Positions 16,411 to 25,541 of a DNA stretch of 64,000 nucleotides are shown piece after piece. Numbering within the stretch: the first letter of the stretch is position 1; every line of letters starts with the position of its first letter. Position numbers and translations under genes: made by a program. Source of the stretch: Tenuifilaceae bacterium CYCD (GTDB lineage: Bacteria; Bacteroidota; Bacteroidia; Bacteroidales; Tenuifilaceae); contig AP027304.1 of assembly GCA_036322835.1 (NCBI GenBank), forward strand, positions 744,001 through 808,000, read 5' to 3'. A model generated the notes under the pieces. That model had not been told where the DNA came from and did no database searches. It saw nothing but the letters and a program-made list of their open reading frames with translations.

Positions 16411-17916
16411 TTATTCCAAACCATCTTCGGCCCAATCCTGAGCACGTTTAACAGCCTTTTTCCATCCCTTATAGAGTTTAGAGCGAAGCTCAAACGACAT
16501 ATGTGGACGGTAAACCTTTTTACCTGGAATCTCAGTTTTAATATCGTCCCAAATATAAAAACCAACGCCCAATCCTGCCATTAATGCTGCTCCAAGCGCA
16601 GTTGCCTCAGTAGAAGTAGGGCATTCAACAGGAACATTTAGAATATCGGCCTGAAACTGCATAATAAAACTATTGGCAGAGGCGCCGCCATCGGCTTTAA
16701 GACTCTTAAGCGCAATTCCCGAATTTTCCTCCATTAGCCCAACAATATCGCGTGTTTGGTATGCTAACGATTCTAATGTAGCACGTATAAAGTGCTTTTC
16801 TGTAACTCCCTGCGATATCCCAACAATGGCTCCGCGAGCGTACATATCCCAGTAGGGCGCACCTAATCCAGTGAAAGCCGGAACAACATAAACTCCGTGA
16901 CTATTCGCAACAGACGTTGCAATACTTTCTGTTTCAGATGCTGTTTTGATTATCTTTAAACCATCGCGCAACCATTTAATTGCAGCACCCGCAATAAAAA
17001 CACTTCCTTCAAGTGCATATGTTACATCGTTACCAATTTGCCACGCAACAGTTGAAAGTAGGCCAGAATTGGTGCTCACAATTTTATTGCCCGTATTCAT
17101 CAGCATAAAACACCCTGTTCCATATGTGTTCTTCAAATCTCCAGACTCTAAGCAGCGTTGGCCGAACAATGCGGCTTGCTGATCACCAAGGATTCCTGCA
17201 ATCGGAATTTCCTTGCTGCCAATTACTCCAGGCTCAGTATACCCAAAAACACCTGATGATGCCTTAACCTCTGGTAATATTACTTTAGGAATTCCGAAGT
17301 ATCGAAGAATTTCGTCGTCCCAACTTAAAGTAGATATATTAAAGAGCATTGTGCGCGATGCATTGGAAATATCAGTAGCGTGAATTTTCCCTCCTGTTAG
17401 CTTCCAAAGCAACCAAGTATCGATTGTTCCAAAGGCTAACCTGCCTTTAAGCGCTAGGTTCATTGCTCCGGGAACGTTCTTTAGTATCCAATTAAGCTTT
17501 GTAGCCGAAAAGTATGAGTCTATCACTAAGCCTGTACTTTCCATAACATACTCGGCAAAATCGCTCGACATTAACTTCTCGCAAATATCGGCAGTGCGCC
17601 TGTCCTGCCATACTATTGCATTGTGTACTGGCCGTCCAGTTTCTCTATCCCAAACAACAGTAGTTTCACGCTGGTTTGTAATGCCAATTGCGGCAATACT
17701 TTCAGAATTGATTTTAAGCCTCTTAATAAGTTTATTAGCCACTTTTAGCTGAGTTTCCCATATTTCCTCAGGATTATGCTCCACCCAGCCATCGGCCGGA
17801 TAGTATTGAGTAAATTCCATTTGCTCAATACCAAGCGGTTGTTGGAATCTATCAAATAGAATTGCCCTAGAACTAGACGTTCCTTGGTCGAGCGATAGGA
17901 TATACTCAGCACTCAT
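16411..17916 (-). CDS. glpK: Glycerol kinase
   Basis: About 501 residues from the ATG at 17916; the in-frame start at 17955 adds an implausible MIIFQWPFFKSK extension. FGGY-family sugar kinase that phosphorylates glycerol to sn-glycerol-3-phosphate with ATP. Diagnostic features are the N-terminal phosphate-1 loop DQGTSSSRAILFD, NQRETTVVWD, the glycerol-contact region GWVEHNPEEIW, and GLGAPYWDMYARGAIVGISQG near residues 360-380. Length fits the family. No glpF or glpD is adjacent, so glycerol uptake must be encoded elsewhere. It lies 76 bases downstream of the yebC stop, in the same direction. Confidence 0.97.
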   Translation of the reverse strand: MSAEYILSLDQGTSSSRAILFDRFQQPLGIEQMEFTQYYPADGWVEHNPEEIWETQLKVANKLIKRLKINSESIAAIGITNQRETTVVWDRETGRPVHNAIVWQDRRTADICEKLMSSDFAEYVMESTGLVIDSYFSATKLNWILKNVPGAMNLALKGRLAFGTIDTWLLWKLTGGKIHATDISNASRTMLFNISTLSWDDEILRYFGIPKVILPEVKASSGVFGYTEPGVIGSKEIPIAGILGDQQAALFGQRCLESGDLKNTYGTGCFMLMNTGNKIVSTNSGLLSTVAWQIGNDVTYALEGSVFIAGAAIKWLRDGLKIIKTASETESIATSVANSHGVYVVPAFTGLGAPYWDMYARGAIVGISQGVTEKHFIRATLESLAYQTRDIVGLMEENSGIALKSLKADGGASANSFIMQFQADILNVPVECPTSTEATALGAALMAGLGVGFYIWDDIKTEIPGKKVYRPHMSFELRSKLYKGWKKAVKRAQDWAEDGLE

Positions 17917-17940
17917 TGACTTTGATTTAAAAAATGGCCA

Positions 17941-17978
17941 CTGAAATATTATCAATGGCCAATACAGTTAACGAAATC
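17941..17978 (-). terminator. Weak hairpin with T tract after yebC
   Basis: Two TGGCCA copies (self-complementary, so they can pair with each other) flank a loop of about 20 bases. On the minus strand they are followed by TTTTTTAA, directly downstream of the yebC stop at 17993. This is only a weak terminator. Confidence 0.4.
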
Positions 17979-17992
17979 TATTCGGAAATGTT

Positions 17993-18739
17993 TTAGTCGT
18001 TTTCCATTGCAGCCATAACCTCATCGGTTATTTCCAAATTATGGTAAACGTTCTGAACATCGTCATTATCCTCAATCTCATCAACTAATCTCAATAATTT
18101 TAAAGCAGTTGATGTATCAGTAGTTTTAAAATCGTTAGGAATACGTTGCAAACTGGCATTTTCAACTTCAACCTTAAGTTCCTCCAACTTCTTATTCATC
18201 TTGCCAAAATCTTCCATGGCAGTTGTTACCACATAGGCATCTCCATTATCATCAATATCCTGAGCCCCTGAGTCTATTAAGTCAAGTTCAATATCCTCAA
18301 GTTTAGCCATTTCCTTCTTTATGGTGAAAATTCCCTTCCTCTCGAATAAGAATGCCAATGATCCATTTGTACCAAGGCTTCCTCCTTTTTTGGTTAAGGT
18401 CGAACGAATGGCGCTAATTGTTCGGTTATTATTATCTGTAAGACATTCAATAAATATTGCAATTCCACCAGGGCCATATCCCTCAAAGGTTAATTCGGCC
18501 AAGTTATCCGGATCTTTCTCGGCCTTAGAAATAGCACGCTGGATGTTGTCCTTCGGCATATTTACACCTTTTGCATTGTTAATTGCCATGCGTAGCCTAG
18601 GATTGCCATCGGGATCGCCTCCACTCTCCTTCACAGCAACGGTTATTTCCTTAATAATTCTAGAGAACTCCTTGGAGCGTTTTGCATCCAAAGCACCTTT
18701 TTTCCTCTTAATTGTTGACCATTTATTATGCCCTGACAT
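17993..18739 (-). CDS. YebC/PmpR family protein (TACO1-like)
   Basis: 248 residues. The N-terminus MSGHNKWSTIKRKKGALDAKRSKEF is the family hallmark. It is followed by the three-domain YebC layout with GPGGIAIFIECLTDNNNRT near residues 95-113 and GSLAFLFERKGIF. Members were first described as transcription regulators (PmpR) and more recently as ribosome-associated factors that help translation through difficult stretches such as polyproline, like mitochondrial TACO1. Either role is cytoplasmic. It is divergent from miaB, with a good TTTG-N19-TACCTTTG promoter in the 188-base gap. Confidence 0.95.
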   Translation of the reverse strand: MSGHNKWSTIKRKKGALDAKRSKEFSRIIKEITVAVKESGGDPDGNPRLRMAINNAKGVNMPKDNIQRAISKAEKDPDNLAELTFEGYGPGGIAIFIECLTDNNNRTISAIRSTLTKKGGSLGTNGSLAFLFERKGIFTIKKEMAKLEDIELDLIDSGAQDIDDNGDAYVVTTAMEDFGKMNKKLEELKVEVENASLQRIPNDFKTTDTSTALKLLRLVDEIEDNDDVQNVYHNLEITDEVMAAMEND

Positions 18740-18773
18740 AGATATTCTTTTACGTTTTTTGAATTAATAAATG

Positions 18774-18804
18774 CAAAGGTAATTTGTAGAAAATTCCTGA
18801 CAAA
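18774..18804 (-). promoter_or_regulatory. Complete Bacteroidota promoter for yebC (TTTG-N19-TACCTTTG on minus strand)
   Basis: On the plus strand, CAAAGGTA at 18774-18781 and CAAA at 18801-18804 are separated by exactly 19 bases. Read on the minus strand they form the -33 TTTG and -7 TACCTTTG pair, about 35 bases before the yebC ATG. Confidence 0.7.
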
Positions 18805-18903
18805 ATTATTGTTAATTATTTGGATTCATCGCCATACAAAAATTTATCATTCTATTTATTAATTGACATTGATCAACCTTACAAGCATTTAAAATCATTT
18901 TTC

Positions 18904-18911
18904 TATTTTTG
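18904..18911 (+). promoter_or_regulatory. -7 element TATTTTTG upstream of miaB
   Basis: It lies 16 bases before the ATG at 18928. A start at 18820 would place the promoter inside the coding region, so this element helps to fix the miaB start. Confidence 0.5.
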
Positions 18912-18927
18912 TAGAAAATTTGAACAG

Positions 18928-20328
18928 ATGGATTTTAATGCAGAAGACGCAAATATTTTCGAGGACTTTTCGCCCGTAAATAGTGCGGATAGACAAAAAG
19001 TTTACATTGAAACCTATGGTTGTCAGATGAATGTTAACGACAGCGAGGTTGTTGCATCAATTCTTATAGCCAATGGTTATGCCATTACAAGCAATATAAA
19101 CGAAAGCGATGTAATTCTCATTAACACCTGTTCAATTCGGGAAAATGCGGAAACAAGGGTTTTTGGTCGTTTGGATGTATTTTCACAAATCAAAAAAAGT
19201 AAGCCTTCTGTTTTGGTCGGAGTTATTGGCTGCATGGCCGAACGTTTAAAAGATAAACTTATTGAAGAAAAACGTGTAGTTGATATCGTTGTGGGTCCCG
19301 ATGCATACCGCGAACTTCCGGTACTTATCCGTGCAGCCGAAGATGGCCAAAAAGGAATCAATGTTCTCCTATCGCGCGAGGAAACCTATGCCGATATTAG
19401 CCCTGTAAGACTGGACAAGAATGGGGTTTCCGCTTTTGTTTCCATTATGCGTGGCTGCAACAACATGTGTACATACTGCGTTGTACCATACACCCGTGGC
19501 GTTGAACGCAGCCGTAATCCCGAAACCATTATTCGCGAAGTAAAAGATCTAGTTGATGCTGGTTACCGCGAAGTTACTCTGCTTGGACAAAACGTAAATT
19601 CTTACAAATGGGAAGAAGCAAAAGGCATCCTTAAACATACCACTAATTTTGCCGACTTGCTGGAAATGGTTGCGTTGGTTGATCCTAGGCTTCGGGTTCG
19701 TTTTTCCACATCACACCCCAAGGATTTATCGGATGATGTTTTACACACCATGGCAATGTATGAGAACATCTGCAATCATATTCATCTACCTGTTCAATCG
19801 GGCTCAACACGAATGCTGAAATTGATGAACCGCCGATATACTCGCGAAGCATATCTTGGCAGAATTCATGCAATTCGAAACATTATTCCCGATTGCTCAA
19901 TATCTACCGATATTATTGCAGGTTTTTGCACCGAAACGGAACTCGATCACGATCAAACATTGAGTTTGATGCAAGAGGTCGGCTACGACTTTGCCTATAT
20001 GTTCAAGTACTCGGAACGCCCCAACACCAAAGCCGCTAACAAATTTGAGGACGATGTTCCCGAAGATGTTAAAACTCGCAGATTAACCGAGATCATTGAA
20101 CTACAAGGAAAACTCTCGGAAATTAGCAAACGTAAAGATATCGGCAAAAGTTACGAGGTGCTAATTGAGGGCGAATCCAAAAAATCTAAAGAGCATTTTT
20201 ATGGTCGCACAACCCACAACAAAGTGGTTGTTTTTCCAAGAGAGAATTACAAAGTAGGCGATTTTGTATTTGTTCAAGTATCGGACTGTACGCCAGCAAC
20301 TTTGATTGGGAATATTGTTAAGGAATAA
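18928..20328 (+). CDS. miaB: tRNA-2-methylthio-N6-dimethylallyladenosine synthase
   Basis: 466 residues from the ATG at 18928. It is a radical-SAM methylthiotransferase that converts i6A37 to ms2i6A37 in tRNAs reading UNN codons. Its N-terminal UPF0004 domain holds the auxiliary 4Fe-4S cluster cysteines C32 (ETYGCQMN), C68 (NTCSIR) and C102 (GCMAE). The radical-SAM cluster CX3CX2C is C177/C181/C184 (GCNNMCTYC). A C-terminal TRAM domain ([12 protein letters not shown] ...) binds tRNA. Length and motif order are typical. The longer in-frame start at 18820 is rejected because of the promoter element at 18904. Confidence 0.97.
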   Translation: MDFNAEDANIFEDFSPVNSADRQKVYIETYGCQMNVNDSEVVASILIANGYAITSNINESDVILINTCSIRENAETRVFGRLDVFSQIKKSKPSVLVGVIGCMAERLKDKLIEEKRVVDIVVGPDAYRELPVLIRAAEDGQKGINVLLSREETYADISPVRLDKNGVSAFVSIMRGCNNMCTYCVVPYTRGVERSRNPETIIREVKDLVDAGYREVTLLGQNVNSYKWEEAKGILKHTTNFADLLEMVALVDPRLRVRFSTSHPKDLSDDVLHTMAMYENICNHIHLPVQSGSTRMLKLMNRRYTREAYLGRIHAIRNIIPDCSISTDIIAGFCTETELDHDQTLSLMQEVGYDFAYMFKYSERPNTKAANKFEDDVPEDVKTRRLTEIIELQGKLSEISKRKDIGKSYEVLIEGESKKSKEHFYGRTTHNKVVVFPRENYKVGDFVFVQVSDCTPATLIGNIVKE

Positions 20329-20347
20329 GTATATAATGACAAAGTTG

Positions 20348-20371
20348 AAGGGTTGCAAAAGCAACCCTTTA
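20348..20371 (+). terminator. Rho-independent terminator after miaB
   Basis: Stem AAGGGTTGC / GCAACCCTT with an AAAA loop and a short T run, between the convergent miaB and the RsmB-type methyltransferase gene. Confidence 0.8.
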
Positions 20372-20399
20372 TAATTAAAACAACTTTTACTTTGGTATA

Positions 20400-21596
20400 T
20401 TAAAACTCTCTCCGAATCCTCGCCATATAGAACCCATCAAAACCGCTTTGCGCTGGCGATATCTTTTGCTCCTCTTCAAGGACAAATTGTCCATCATACT
20501 TATCAATAAATCGTTTAACCTGATGTTCGTTTTCCGATGGAAGAATGCTACAAGTTGCATAAACCAATTTCCCCTGGGGTTTAACCATCACCCAATATCT
20601 GTTCAGGATATCCTCCTGAATTCGTCGCAACTCGTCAATTCTTTCGGGAGTTAATTTCCATTTTGAATCCGGATTTCGGCGAAGAACACCTAATCCAGAG
20701 CAAGGAACATCAAGCAACAATCTATCAGCGCTATCCTTTAATCGTTTTATTGTTTTGCTGGATTCTATCACTTTAGTTTCCACAATCGAAGCCCCAGCAC
20801 GTCGAGTTCTATTCCTTAGCTCGGCCAACTTCCAATCCGCAGTGTCCATTGCAATAATTCGACCCTTATTGGCCATTATACTGGCCAAATGCAACGTCTT
20901 ACCACCATTGCCCGCGCAAGCATCAATTACACGCATTCCGGAGGCAACATCCAAAAAAGGAGCAACCCTCTGCGATGAATGATCCTGTTGCTCAAACATT
21001 CCCAACGTAAATGCCTCCGACCTATATATATTTGTACGTTCGGTAATATGAATTGCATCAGGCAAATCCATCGGTTCTGCTTTAAACCTTTCGCGTTTAA
21101 ACCAACTTAAAAGTTCATCGCGATTACTTTTAAGGTTATTTACTCTAAGAATAATTTCAGGCGATTTATTGAGCGCTTTTATTTCCAAATTCCATCTTTC
21201 GCCAAGTTCACTGCTTCCAAATTCCTGCAACCAATCTGGAATTGATTCTTTTACAGCACCTGTTGCATTTAAATTATTGTAAGCCTCTTTAATTTTTTTT
21301 TGCAAACCCGAAGTTATAATTCCATGCGCAACACAGCTATTGTAGTTTAATGCAATATAATTAACAACAGCACTATGGTACTCACTTCCATAGTTAATTT
21401 CGTTGGCGAATTTAAGTTCGTTCAAAAGTCGCCACCACCTAACAACTTCTGCCAATGTTTCTGCAAAAAAACCCTTTTCTACCTTATTCCATCCTCTATT
21501 CTGCCTCAACCAAAACGACGTAACCTGGTCTAGAGAACGTTCTTCCTTTATAACTTCTCTAACTCCCGTGGCAATTACATCAATCACTCTAATCAT
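20400..21596 (-). CDS. RsmB/NOP family rRNA (cytosine-5) methyltransferase
   Basis: 398 residues. The N-terminal ~130 residues form a helical NusB-like region. The C-terminal Rossmann methyltransferase has the SAM-binding motif I DACAGNGGKTLHLAS (near residue 224), the motif IV DVPCSGLGVLRRNPDSKW with the family's proline-cysteine pair, and the catalytic cysteine block YATCSILPSENEHQV. Two cysteines, in PCSG and TCS, define m5C RNA methyltransferases. The target is probably 16S rRNA (RsmB methylates C967 in E. coli), but family members vary in target. It is convergent with miaB. A TAGTTTTG element (plus-strand CAAAACTA at 21611-21618) lies just upstream. Confidence 0.9.
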   Translation of the reverse strand: MIRVIDVIATGVREVIKEERSLDQVTSFWLRQNRGWNKVEKGFFAETLAEVVRWWRLLNELKFANEINYGSEYHSAVVNYIALNYNSCVAHGIITSGLQKKIKEAYNNLNATGAVKESIPDWLQEFGSSELGERWNLEIKALNKSPEIILRVNNLKSNRDELLSWFKRERFKAEPMDLPDAIHITERTNIYRSEAFTLGMFEQQDHSSQRVAPFLDVASGMRVIDACAGNGGKTLHLASIMANKGRIIAMDTADWKLAELRNRTRRAGASIVETKVIESSKTIKRLKDSADRLLLDVPCSGLGVLRRNPDSKWKLTPERIDELRRIQEDILNRYWVMVKPQGKLVYATCSILPSENEHQVKRFIDKYDGQFVLEEEQKISPAQSGFDGFYMARIRREF

Positions 21597-21637
21597 AAAT
21601 TATCTTTTTGCAAAACTACCACAAAAATGATAAAAAG

Positions 21638-21663
21638 AAAAAGACCGCTAAGCGGTCCTTTTT
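21638..21663 (-). terminator. Rho-independent terminator after the AT-hook protein gene
   Basis: Hairpin GACCGC-TAA-GCGGTC flanked by A-rich and T-rich runs, 20-odd bases downstream of the minus-strand stop at 21684. Confidence 0.85.
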
Positions 21664-21683
21664 CAATACCAATTATTAATCTA

Positions 21684-22373
21684 TTACATTAGTTTGTTTT
21701 TATAATCAGACTTCAATCGCCCTTTGCCATCGAACCACTCTGCAAGACCATAAAACGAACCTGTAGTTCCTTCCTGAGTATATTTATTTATTGTTTTATC
21801 ATATTTAGTTAATCGAGTTAGATTCGTTGATATAGCCATTCTTACCCGATCCTTATCAACATCTGAAATTCCTAAACGCTCCATAGCTGCAAGCGTTAAT
21901 GAATTTGATAACATCAACGAGTTCTTCGTACGCAATATATCGTATATTAAGTCAATCCATTTTACTTTATCTTCCCCTTTTCCCTTCTTAATCGACTTTC
22001 TTACTGGTTTGGGTTTTCGACCCCTTTTCTTTCCTGTTTTTTCGGCTTTAGCAGACTCCTCTTTTTCAACTTTGGCCTTGGGCTTACGGCCTCGCTTTTT
22101 AGGTGCAGCAGAAACCTCTTCAACAACTTCTTTTTCAGATATTTCTTTTCCCTTTTTGGGTTTTCTACCTCTTTTGCCAGCCTTTGGTGCGGCTTCCTTT
22201 TTTTCTGTTTTTTTCACATCTCCTCTATCCTCTTCGGTAAGAGGTTGGCCTTCCATTAATTTCTTGAGAATGGCTTTTAAGTTTACAACTCTTCGCTGAG
22301 CTCTATCAATTTCAGTTTGATAAAGATCAATCAAATCGTTCACTTCATTCTGGGTTAGGGAAATTTTTTTCAT
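21684..22373 (-). CDS. AT-hook DNA-binding protein with coiled-coil N-terminus and winged-helix-like C-terminus
   Basis: 229 residues. Residues 1-45 form a helix with heptad-like spacing (NEVNDLIDLYQTEIDRAQRRVV), probably a coiled coil. Residues 60-135 are lysine/glutamate-rich and carry three AT-hooks, KRGRKPK at 67-73, 93-99 and 116-122, which insert into the minor groove of AT-rich DNA. Residues 137-229 form a compact, tryptophan-containing globular part (WIDLIYDILRTKNSLMLSNS, then MERLGISDVDKDRVRMAI) that could be a winged helix. It looks like a nucleoid-associated or global regulatory protein. Its upstream region is very AT-rich and contains a 21-bp palindrome, suggesting self-regulation. 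I recognise no named family for the C-terminal domain. Confidence 0.75.
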   Translation of the reverse strand: MKKISLTQNEVNDLIDLYQTEIDRAQRRVVNLKAILKKLMEGQPLTEEDRGDVKKTEKKEAAPKAGKRGRKPKKGKEISEKEVVEEVSAAPKKRGRKPKAKVEKEESAKAEKTGKKRGRKPKPVRKSIKKGKGEDKVKWIDLIYDILRTKNSLMLSNSLTLAAMERLGISDVDKDRVRMAISTNLTRLTKYDKTINKYTQEGTTGSFYGLAEWFDGKGRLKSDYKNKLM

Positions 22374-22431
22374 CGGGTCTAGTATTGGTTATTAGCTTAT
22401 TTTTTAAAAGGAACATTATTATTTTTATTGA

Positions 22432-22452
22432 AAACATTATAAAATAATGTTT
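22432..22452. promoter_or_regulatory. 21-bp palindrome in the leader of the AT-hook gene
   Basis: Perfect dyad AAACATTAT-AAA-ATAATGTTT. It lies downstream of the likely transcription start (about 22465 on the minus strand) and about 60 bases upstream of the ATG, a suitable place for an autoregulatory operator. The dyad is seen; the role is inferred. Confidence 0.4.
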
Positions 22453-22471
22453 AACCAATTTGTAGAAAATA

Positions 22472-22501
22472 CAAATGTAAATAAATAATAATATAAAACA
22501 A
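22472..22501 (-). promoter_or_regulatory. Promoter of the AT-hook gene (TTG-N19-TACATTTG on minus strand)
   Basis: Plus-strand CAAATGTA at 22472-22479 and CAA at 22499-22501 are 19 bases apart, giving a proper -7/-33 pair on the minus strand. Confidence 0.65.
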
Positions 22502-22838
22502 CAATTCTGTAAAATTATATAATTTGCATTAATTTGCCAATCAATGCGTTAATATTCAAATTCACAATATAAAAGAAATTCAACTTAGGTCTTTGCTTTT
22601 TTATTAAAATGGCTCAAATGCATACATAATTGATATTATATAGGGTTCTCATTTTTTATAATTTATTAATAATCTCAATAGTTTAAAATATACGATTATA
22701 TTATTTCGAAAGAAAAATATTTAATAGACGAATCCTATTACTGATCTTTTCATTTTTTTAAATGAAACAATTAAAAACTAGGATATAGTTTAAAAGTGCT
22801 GATAATCTGACTCAACCTTTAAAAAAAATTTACATTAA

Positions 22839-22869
22839 TTTGATTTTATTGATTAAAGTCATATTTTTG
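22839..22869 (+). promoter_or_regulatory. Promoter of the small lipoprotein gene (TTTG-N19-TATTTTTG)
   Basis: TTTG at 22839-22842 and TATTTTTG at 22862-22869 are separated by exactly 19 bases. The ATG follows at 22900. Confidence 0.75.
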
Positions 22870-22899
22870 TATGGAACAAACTAACTAAATAATTAAACT

Positions 22900-23082
22900 A
22901 TGAAAAGATTTGCTTTATTTCTAATGGTTGCTGGTATGCTTTCGATGGTTGCTTGTAAATCTGCTCCAAAACAAGAAGCAACAGAGGCTGAACAGCCCGC
23001 TACTGAACAAGTTACAGATTCTACTCAAAATTTAGAAACTGAGGCTGACACAACAAAACCAGTAGTTCCTCAGCAACAATAA
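22900..23082 (+). CDS. Small lipoprotein (60 residues)
   Basis: 60 residues. The signal peptide MKRFALFLMVAGMLSMVAC ends in a lipobox with Cys at position 19. The mature part is only about 40 residues, acidic, low in complexity and rich in T, E, Q and P (TEAEQPATEQVTDSTQ...), with no recognisable domain. It is probably a short lipid-anchored envelope peptide. A full -33/-7 promoter lies upstream and a strong terminator lies 16 bases downstream, so this is a true monocistronic gene despite its size. Function unknown. Confidence 0.8.
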   Translation: MKRFALFLMVAGMLSMVACKSAPKQEATEAEQPATEQVTDSTQNLETEADTTKPVVPQQQ

Positions 23083-23097
23083 TTACAAAACATCAAA

Positions 23098-23130
23098 TAA
23101 AAAAACACCCTTTCGGGTGTTTTTTTATTT
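23098..23130. terminator. Bidirectional rho-independent terminator
   Basis: AAAAACACCC-TTTC-GGGTGTTTTT lies between the convergent small lipoprotein gene and aspS and can serve both. Confidence 0.9.
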
Positions 23131-23134
23131 GATA

Positions 23135-24892
23135 CTATTTTGTTTCAGGCCTTATATCAATGCTTAATTCATCAAGTTGTTCTTGCCGTATTGTTGAAGG
23201 CGAATCGATCATAACATCCCTTGCTGCATTGTTCTTAGGGAAAGCAATATAATCTCTAATTGAATCAGCACCCCCGAATAAGGAGCAAAGCCTATCGAAA
23301 CCAAATGCAATTCCTCCGTGAGGTGGTGCACCATACTTAAATGCATTCAGCAAGAATCCAAATTGTTTTTCGGCCTCCTCAGGAGTAAAACCTAACGCCT
23401 TGAACATCTTCTGCTGAAGCAATCTGTCAAAAATTCTAATTGAGCCACCACCTATTTCGACTCCATTTATGACTAAATCGTAGGCGTTAGCACGAATGAC
23501 CCCAGGATTCGTGTCAAATAGTGGCATATCGTTAGGATTTGGAGACGTAAATGGATGGTGCATTGCAAAGAATCTTTTTGCCTCTTCATCCCACTCTAAC
23601 AAAGGAAAATCTACCACCCAAAGCGGGGCAAATGCATCTTTTGATCTTAGGCCTAGTCGACTTCCCATTTCAAGTCTCAACTCACAAAGGGCCGTTAGCG
23701 TTTTTTTATGTCCTCCGGCTAACATCAGAAATAAATCACCAGGTTTTGCGCCCATTTCCGCTGCAATATGCAGTAAATCCTCTGGGGAATAAAATTTATC
23801 TATTGTCGATTTTATAGAACCATCCTCACCATAACGCGCATACACCAATCCACTGGCTCCAATTTGCGGACGTTTAACAAAATCGGTTAACTCATCGAGC
23901 TGCTTGCGTGTGTAATTTGCACATCCCGTAGCACATATTCCTCCAACATATTCAGCATTATCAAATACTCCAAACCCCTTACCTTTAACCAACGACGACA
24001 ACTCTACGAATGGCATTCCAAATCGTAAATCAGGCTTATCGGAACCATATTTGCTCATCGCTTCCTGGTATGACATTTTCAGGAAAGGTTCCTTAAAATT
24101 AATTCCCTTTACCTTACTAAACAGATGCTTGGTCAGTCCTTCAAAAGTATCAAGGATATCATCACGCTCTACAAATGACATTTCGCAGTCAATCTGAGTA
24201 AATTCTGGTTGACGATCGGCTCTCAAATCTTCATCCCTAAAACATTTTACGATTTGAAAGTACTTATCGAACCCCGCAACCATAAGCAATTGCTTGAATG
24301 TTTGGGGAGATTGAGGTAATGCGTAAAACTCACCATGATGAATACGAGAGGGAACCACAAAGTCTCGGGCTCCTTCTGGTGTTGATTTAATTAGAAATGG
24401 AGTTTCAACCTCCAAAAATCCTTGACCATCTAAATACTTGCGAACCTCTTGCGCTATATGATGTCTAAGTACCAACGCATTCTTTACTGGATTTCTTCTT
24501 AAATCCAAATAGCGGTATTTCATCCTTAACTCATCTCCACCATCGGTTTCGTCCTCAATTGTAAAAGGAGGCAGCTCTGAAGTGTTTAGAATTACTATTT
24601 CTTTCGCATGAATTTCAATATCACCTGTTGAAATTTTTGGATTCTTGCTGGCACGCTCTACAACTGTTCCCTTCACTTGAACCACATACTCTCTTCCAAG
24701 TTTGGAAACTATATCATGAACAGATTTATCAGAACTTTCGTCCACCACCACCTGAGTTATTCCATATCTATCGCGGATATCAATAAAAGTCATGCCGCCC
24801 AAATTTCTAATACGCTGTACCCAGCCGCTTAAAGTAACTGAATTGCCTACATTGTCAATTCTTAGTTCCCCACAAGTATGTGTTCTGTACAT
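23135..24892 (-). CDS. aspS: Aspartyl-tRNA synthetase
   Basis: 585 residues, the length of bacterial-type AspRS. It attaches aspartate to tRNA-Asp. An N-terminal OB-fold anticodon-binding domain ([22 protein letters not shown]) precedes a class II catalytic core with motif 1 ([20 protein letters not shown]), motif 2 ([17 protein letters not shown]) and motif 3 ([10 protein letters not shown]), plus the bacterial GAD insertion. Cytoplasmic. It is convergent with the small lipoprotein gene and divergent from tadA. Whether the enzyme is discriminating or also charges tRNA-Asn cannot be told by eye. Confidence 0.98.
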   Translation of the reverse strand: MYRTHTCGELRIDNVGNSVTLSGWVQRIRNLGGMTFIDIRDRYGITQVVVDESSDKSVHDIVSKLGREYVVQVKGTVVERASKNPKISTGDIEIHAKEIVILNTSELPPFTIEDETDGGDELRMKYRYLDLRRNPVKNALVLRHHIAQEVRKYLDGQGFLEVETPFLIKSTPEGARDFVVPSRIHHGEFYALPQSPQTFKQLLMVAGFDKYFQIVKCFRDEDLRADRQPEFTQIDCEMSFVERDDILDTFEGLTKHLFSKVKGINFKEPFLKMSYQEAMSKYGSDKPDLRFGMPFVELSSLVKGKGFGVFDNAEYVGGICATGCANYTRKQLDELTDFVKRPQIGASGLVYARYGEDGSIKSTIDKFYSPEDLLHIAAEMGAKPGDLFLMLAGGHKKTLTALCELRLEMGSRLGLRSKDAFAPLWVVDFPLLEWDEEAKRFFAMHHPFTSPNPNDMPLFDTNPGVIRANAYDLVINGVEIGGGSIRIFDRLLQQKMFKALGFTPEEAEKQFGFLLNAFKYGAPPHGGIAFGFDRLCSLFGGADSIRDYIAFPKNNAARDVMIDSPSTIRQEQLDELSIDIRPETK

Positions 24893-24996
24893 ATATTTTT
24901 TGTTATATTTTTTAACTTGCGAATGTATAAAGAAAAAATGAGGCTTAAATATATTGGCACTTTTTTTGAATCGATTATTTTGAATTTAACCTAATT

Positions 24997-25440
24997 ATGA
25001 CGACTCCGTTATCGCACGAATACTTCATGAACGAGGCCCTTAAGGAGGCCAAAAAGGCGTTTGACAAAAACGAAGTACCTATTGGCGCTGTTGTGGTTTG
25101 CAATGGTAGAATTATTTCTAGGGCACACAATTTAACCGAGACACTTAATGATCCTACTGCTCATGCCGAAATGCAGGCAATTACCGCCGCCACCAATTAC
25201 CTTGGAGGAAAATATTTAGACCAATGCACCTTGTACGTAACAGTAGAGCCGTGCATTATGTGTGCTGGTGCTCTATACTGGTCCCATTTAGACGTTTTAG
25301 TTTTTGGTGTAACTGATCCGAAACGCGGTTACAAATTATTTGGAAATTCAATTCTTCATCCTAAAACACAAGTAATAGATGATGTATTAAGGACTGAATG
25401 CTCTCAACTGGTTACCAATTTTTTTAAAAGGAAAAGATAA
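24997..25440 (+). CDS. tadA: tRNA-specific adenosine deaminase
   Basis: 147 residues. Zinc-dependent deaminase that converts adenosine 34 to inosine in the anticodon of tRNA-Arg(ACG). The active site is HAEMQAI (zinc ligand H56 and proton shuttle E58) and PCIMCAGAL (zinc ligands C86 and C89). MNEALKEAKKAFDKNEVPIGAVVV at the N-terminus is typical of TadA rather than of guanine or cytidine deaminases. Length fits. It stands alone between divergent aspS and the TPR-protein gene. Confidence 0.95.
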   Translation: MTTPLSHEYFMNEALKEAKKAFDKNEVPIGAVVVCNGRIISRAHNLTETLNDPTAHAEMQAITAATNYLGGKYLDQCTLYVTVEPCIMCAGALYWSHLDVLVFGVTDPKRGYKLFGNSILHPKTQVIDDVLRTECSQLVTNFFKRKR

Positions 25441-25473
25441 TCGTTTAGAATGATTCTAAATTTTTAGTTAATT

Positions 25474-25503
25474 TTTGATTTAGATTCTCAATTAATATTT
25501 TTG
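25474..25503 (+). promoter_or_regulatory. Promoter of the TPR-protein gene (TTTG-N18-TATTTTTG)
   Basis: TTTG at 25474-25477 and TATTTTTG at 25496-25503, followed by the ATG at 25542. Confidence 0.65.
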
Positions 25504-25541
25504 GGAAAATTCCAAACAAAAACCATTAAAACAAAATAGCT

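Larger units (their letters stand above)
22374..22899. other. 526-base AT-rich intergenic region between divergent genes
   Basis: The region holds two complete promoters facing outwards (minus strand at 22472-22501, plus strand at 22839-22869) and a 21-bp palindrome at 22432-22452. A second AT dyad, TTTCATTT-TTTT-AAATGAAA, lies at 22748-22767. Long A/T runs dominate, and I see no open frame of convincing length and no tRNA-like or riboswitch-like structure. The strong AT bias next to a gene for an AT-hook protein makes it a plausible binding region for that protein. Confidence 0.6.

Noticed and set aside
18820-18927. An upstream in-frame start for miaB adding 36 residues
   Set aside because: The extension is not MiaB-like, and a TATTTTTG promoter element lies inside it at 18904-18911. 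The ATG at 18928 fits the family length.
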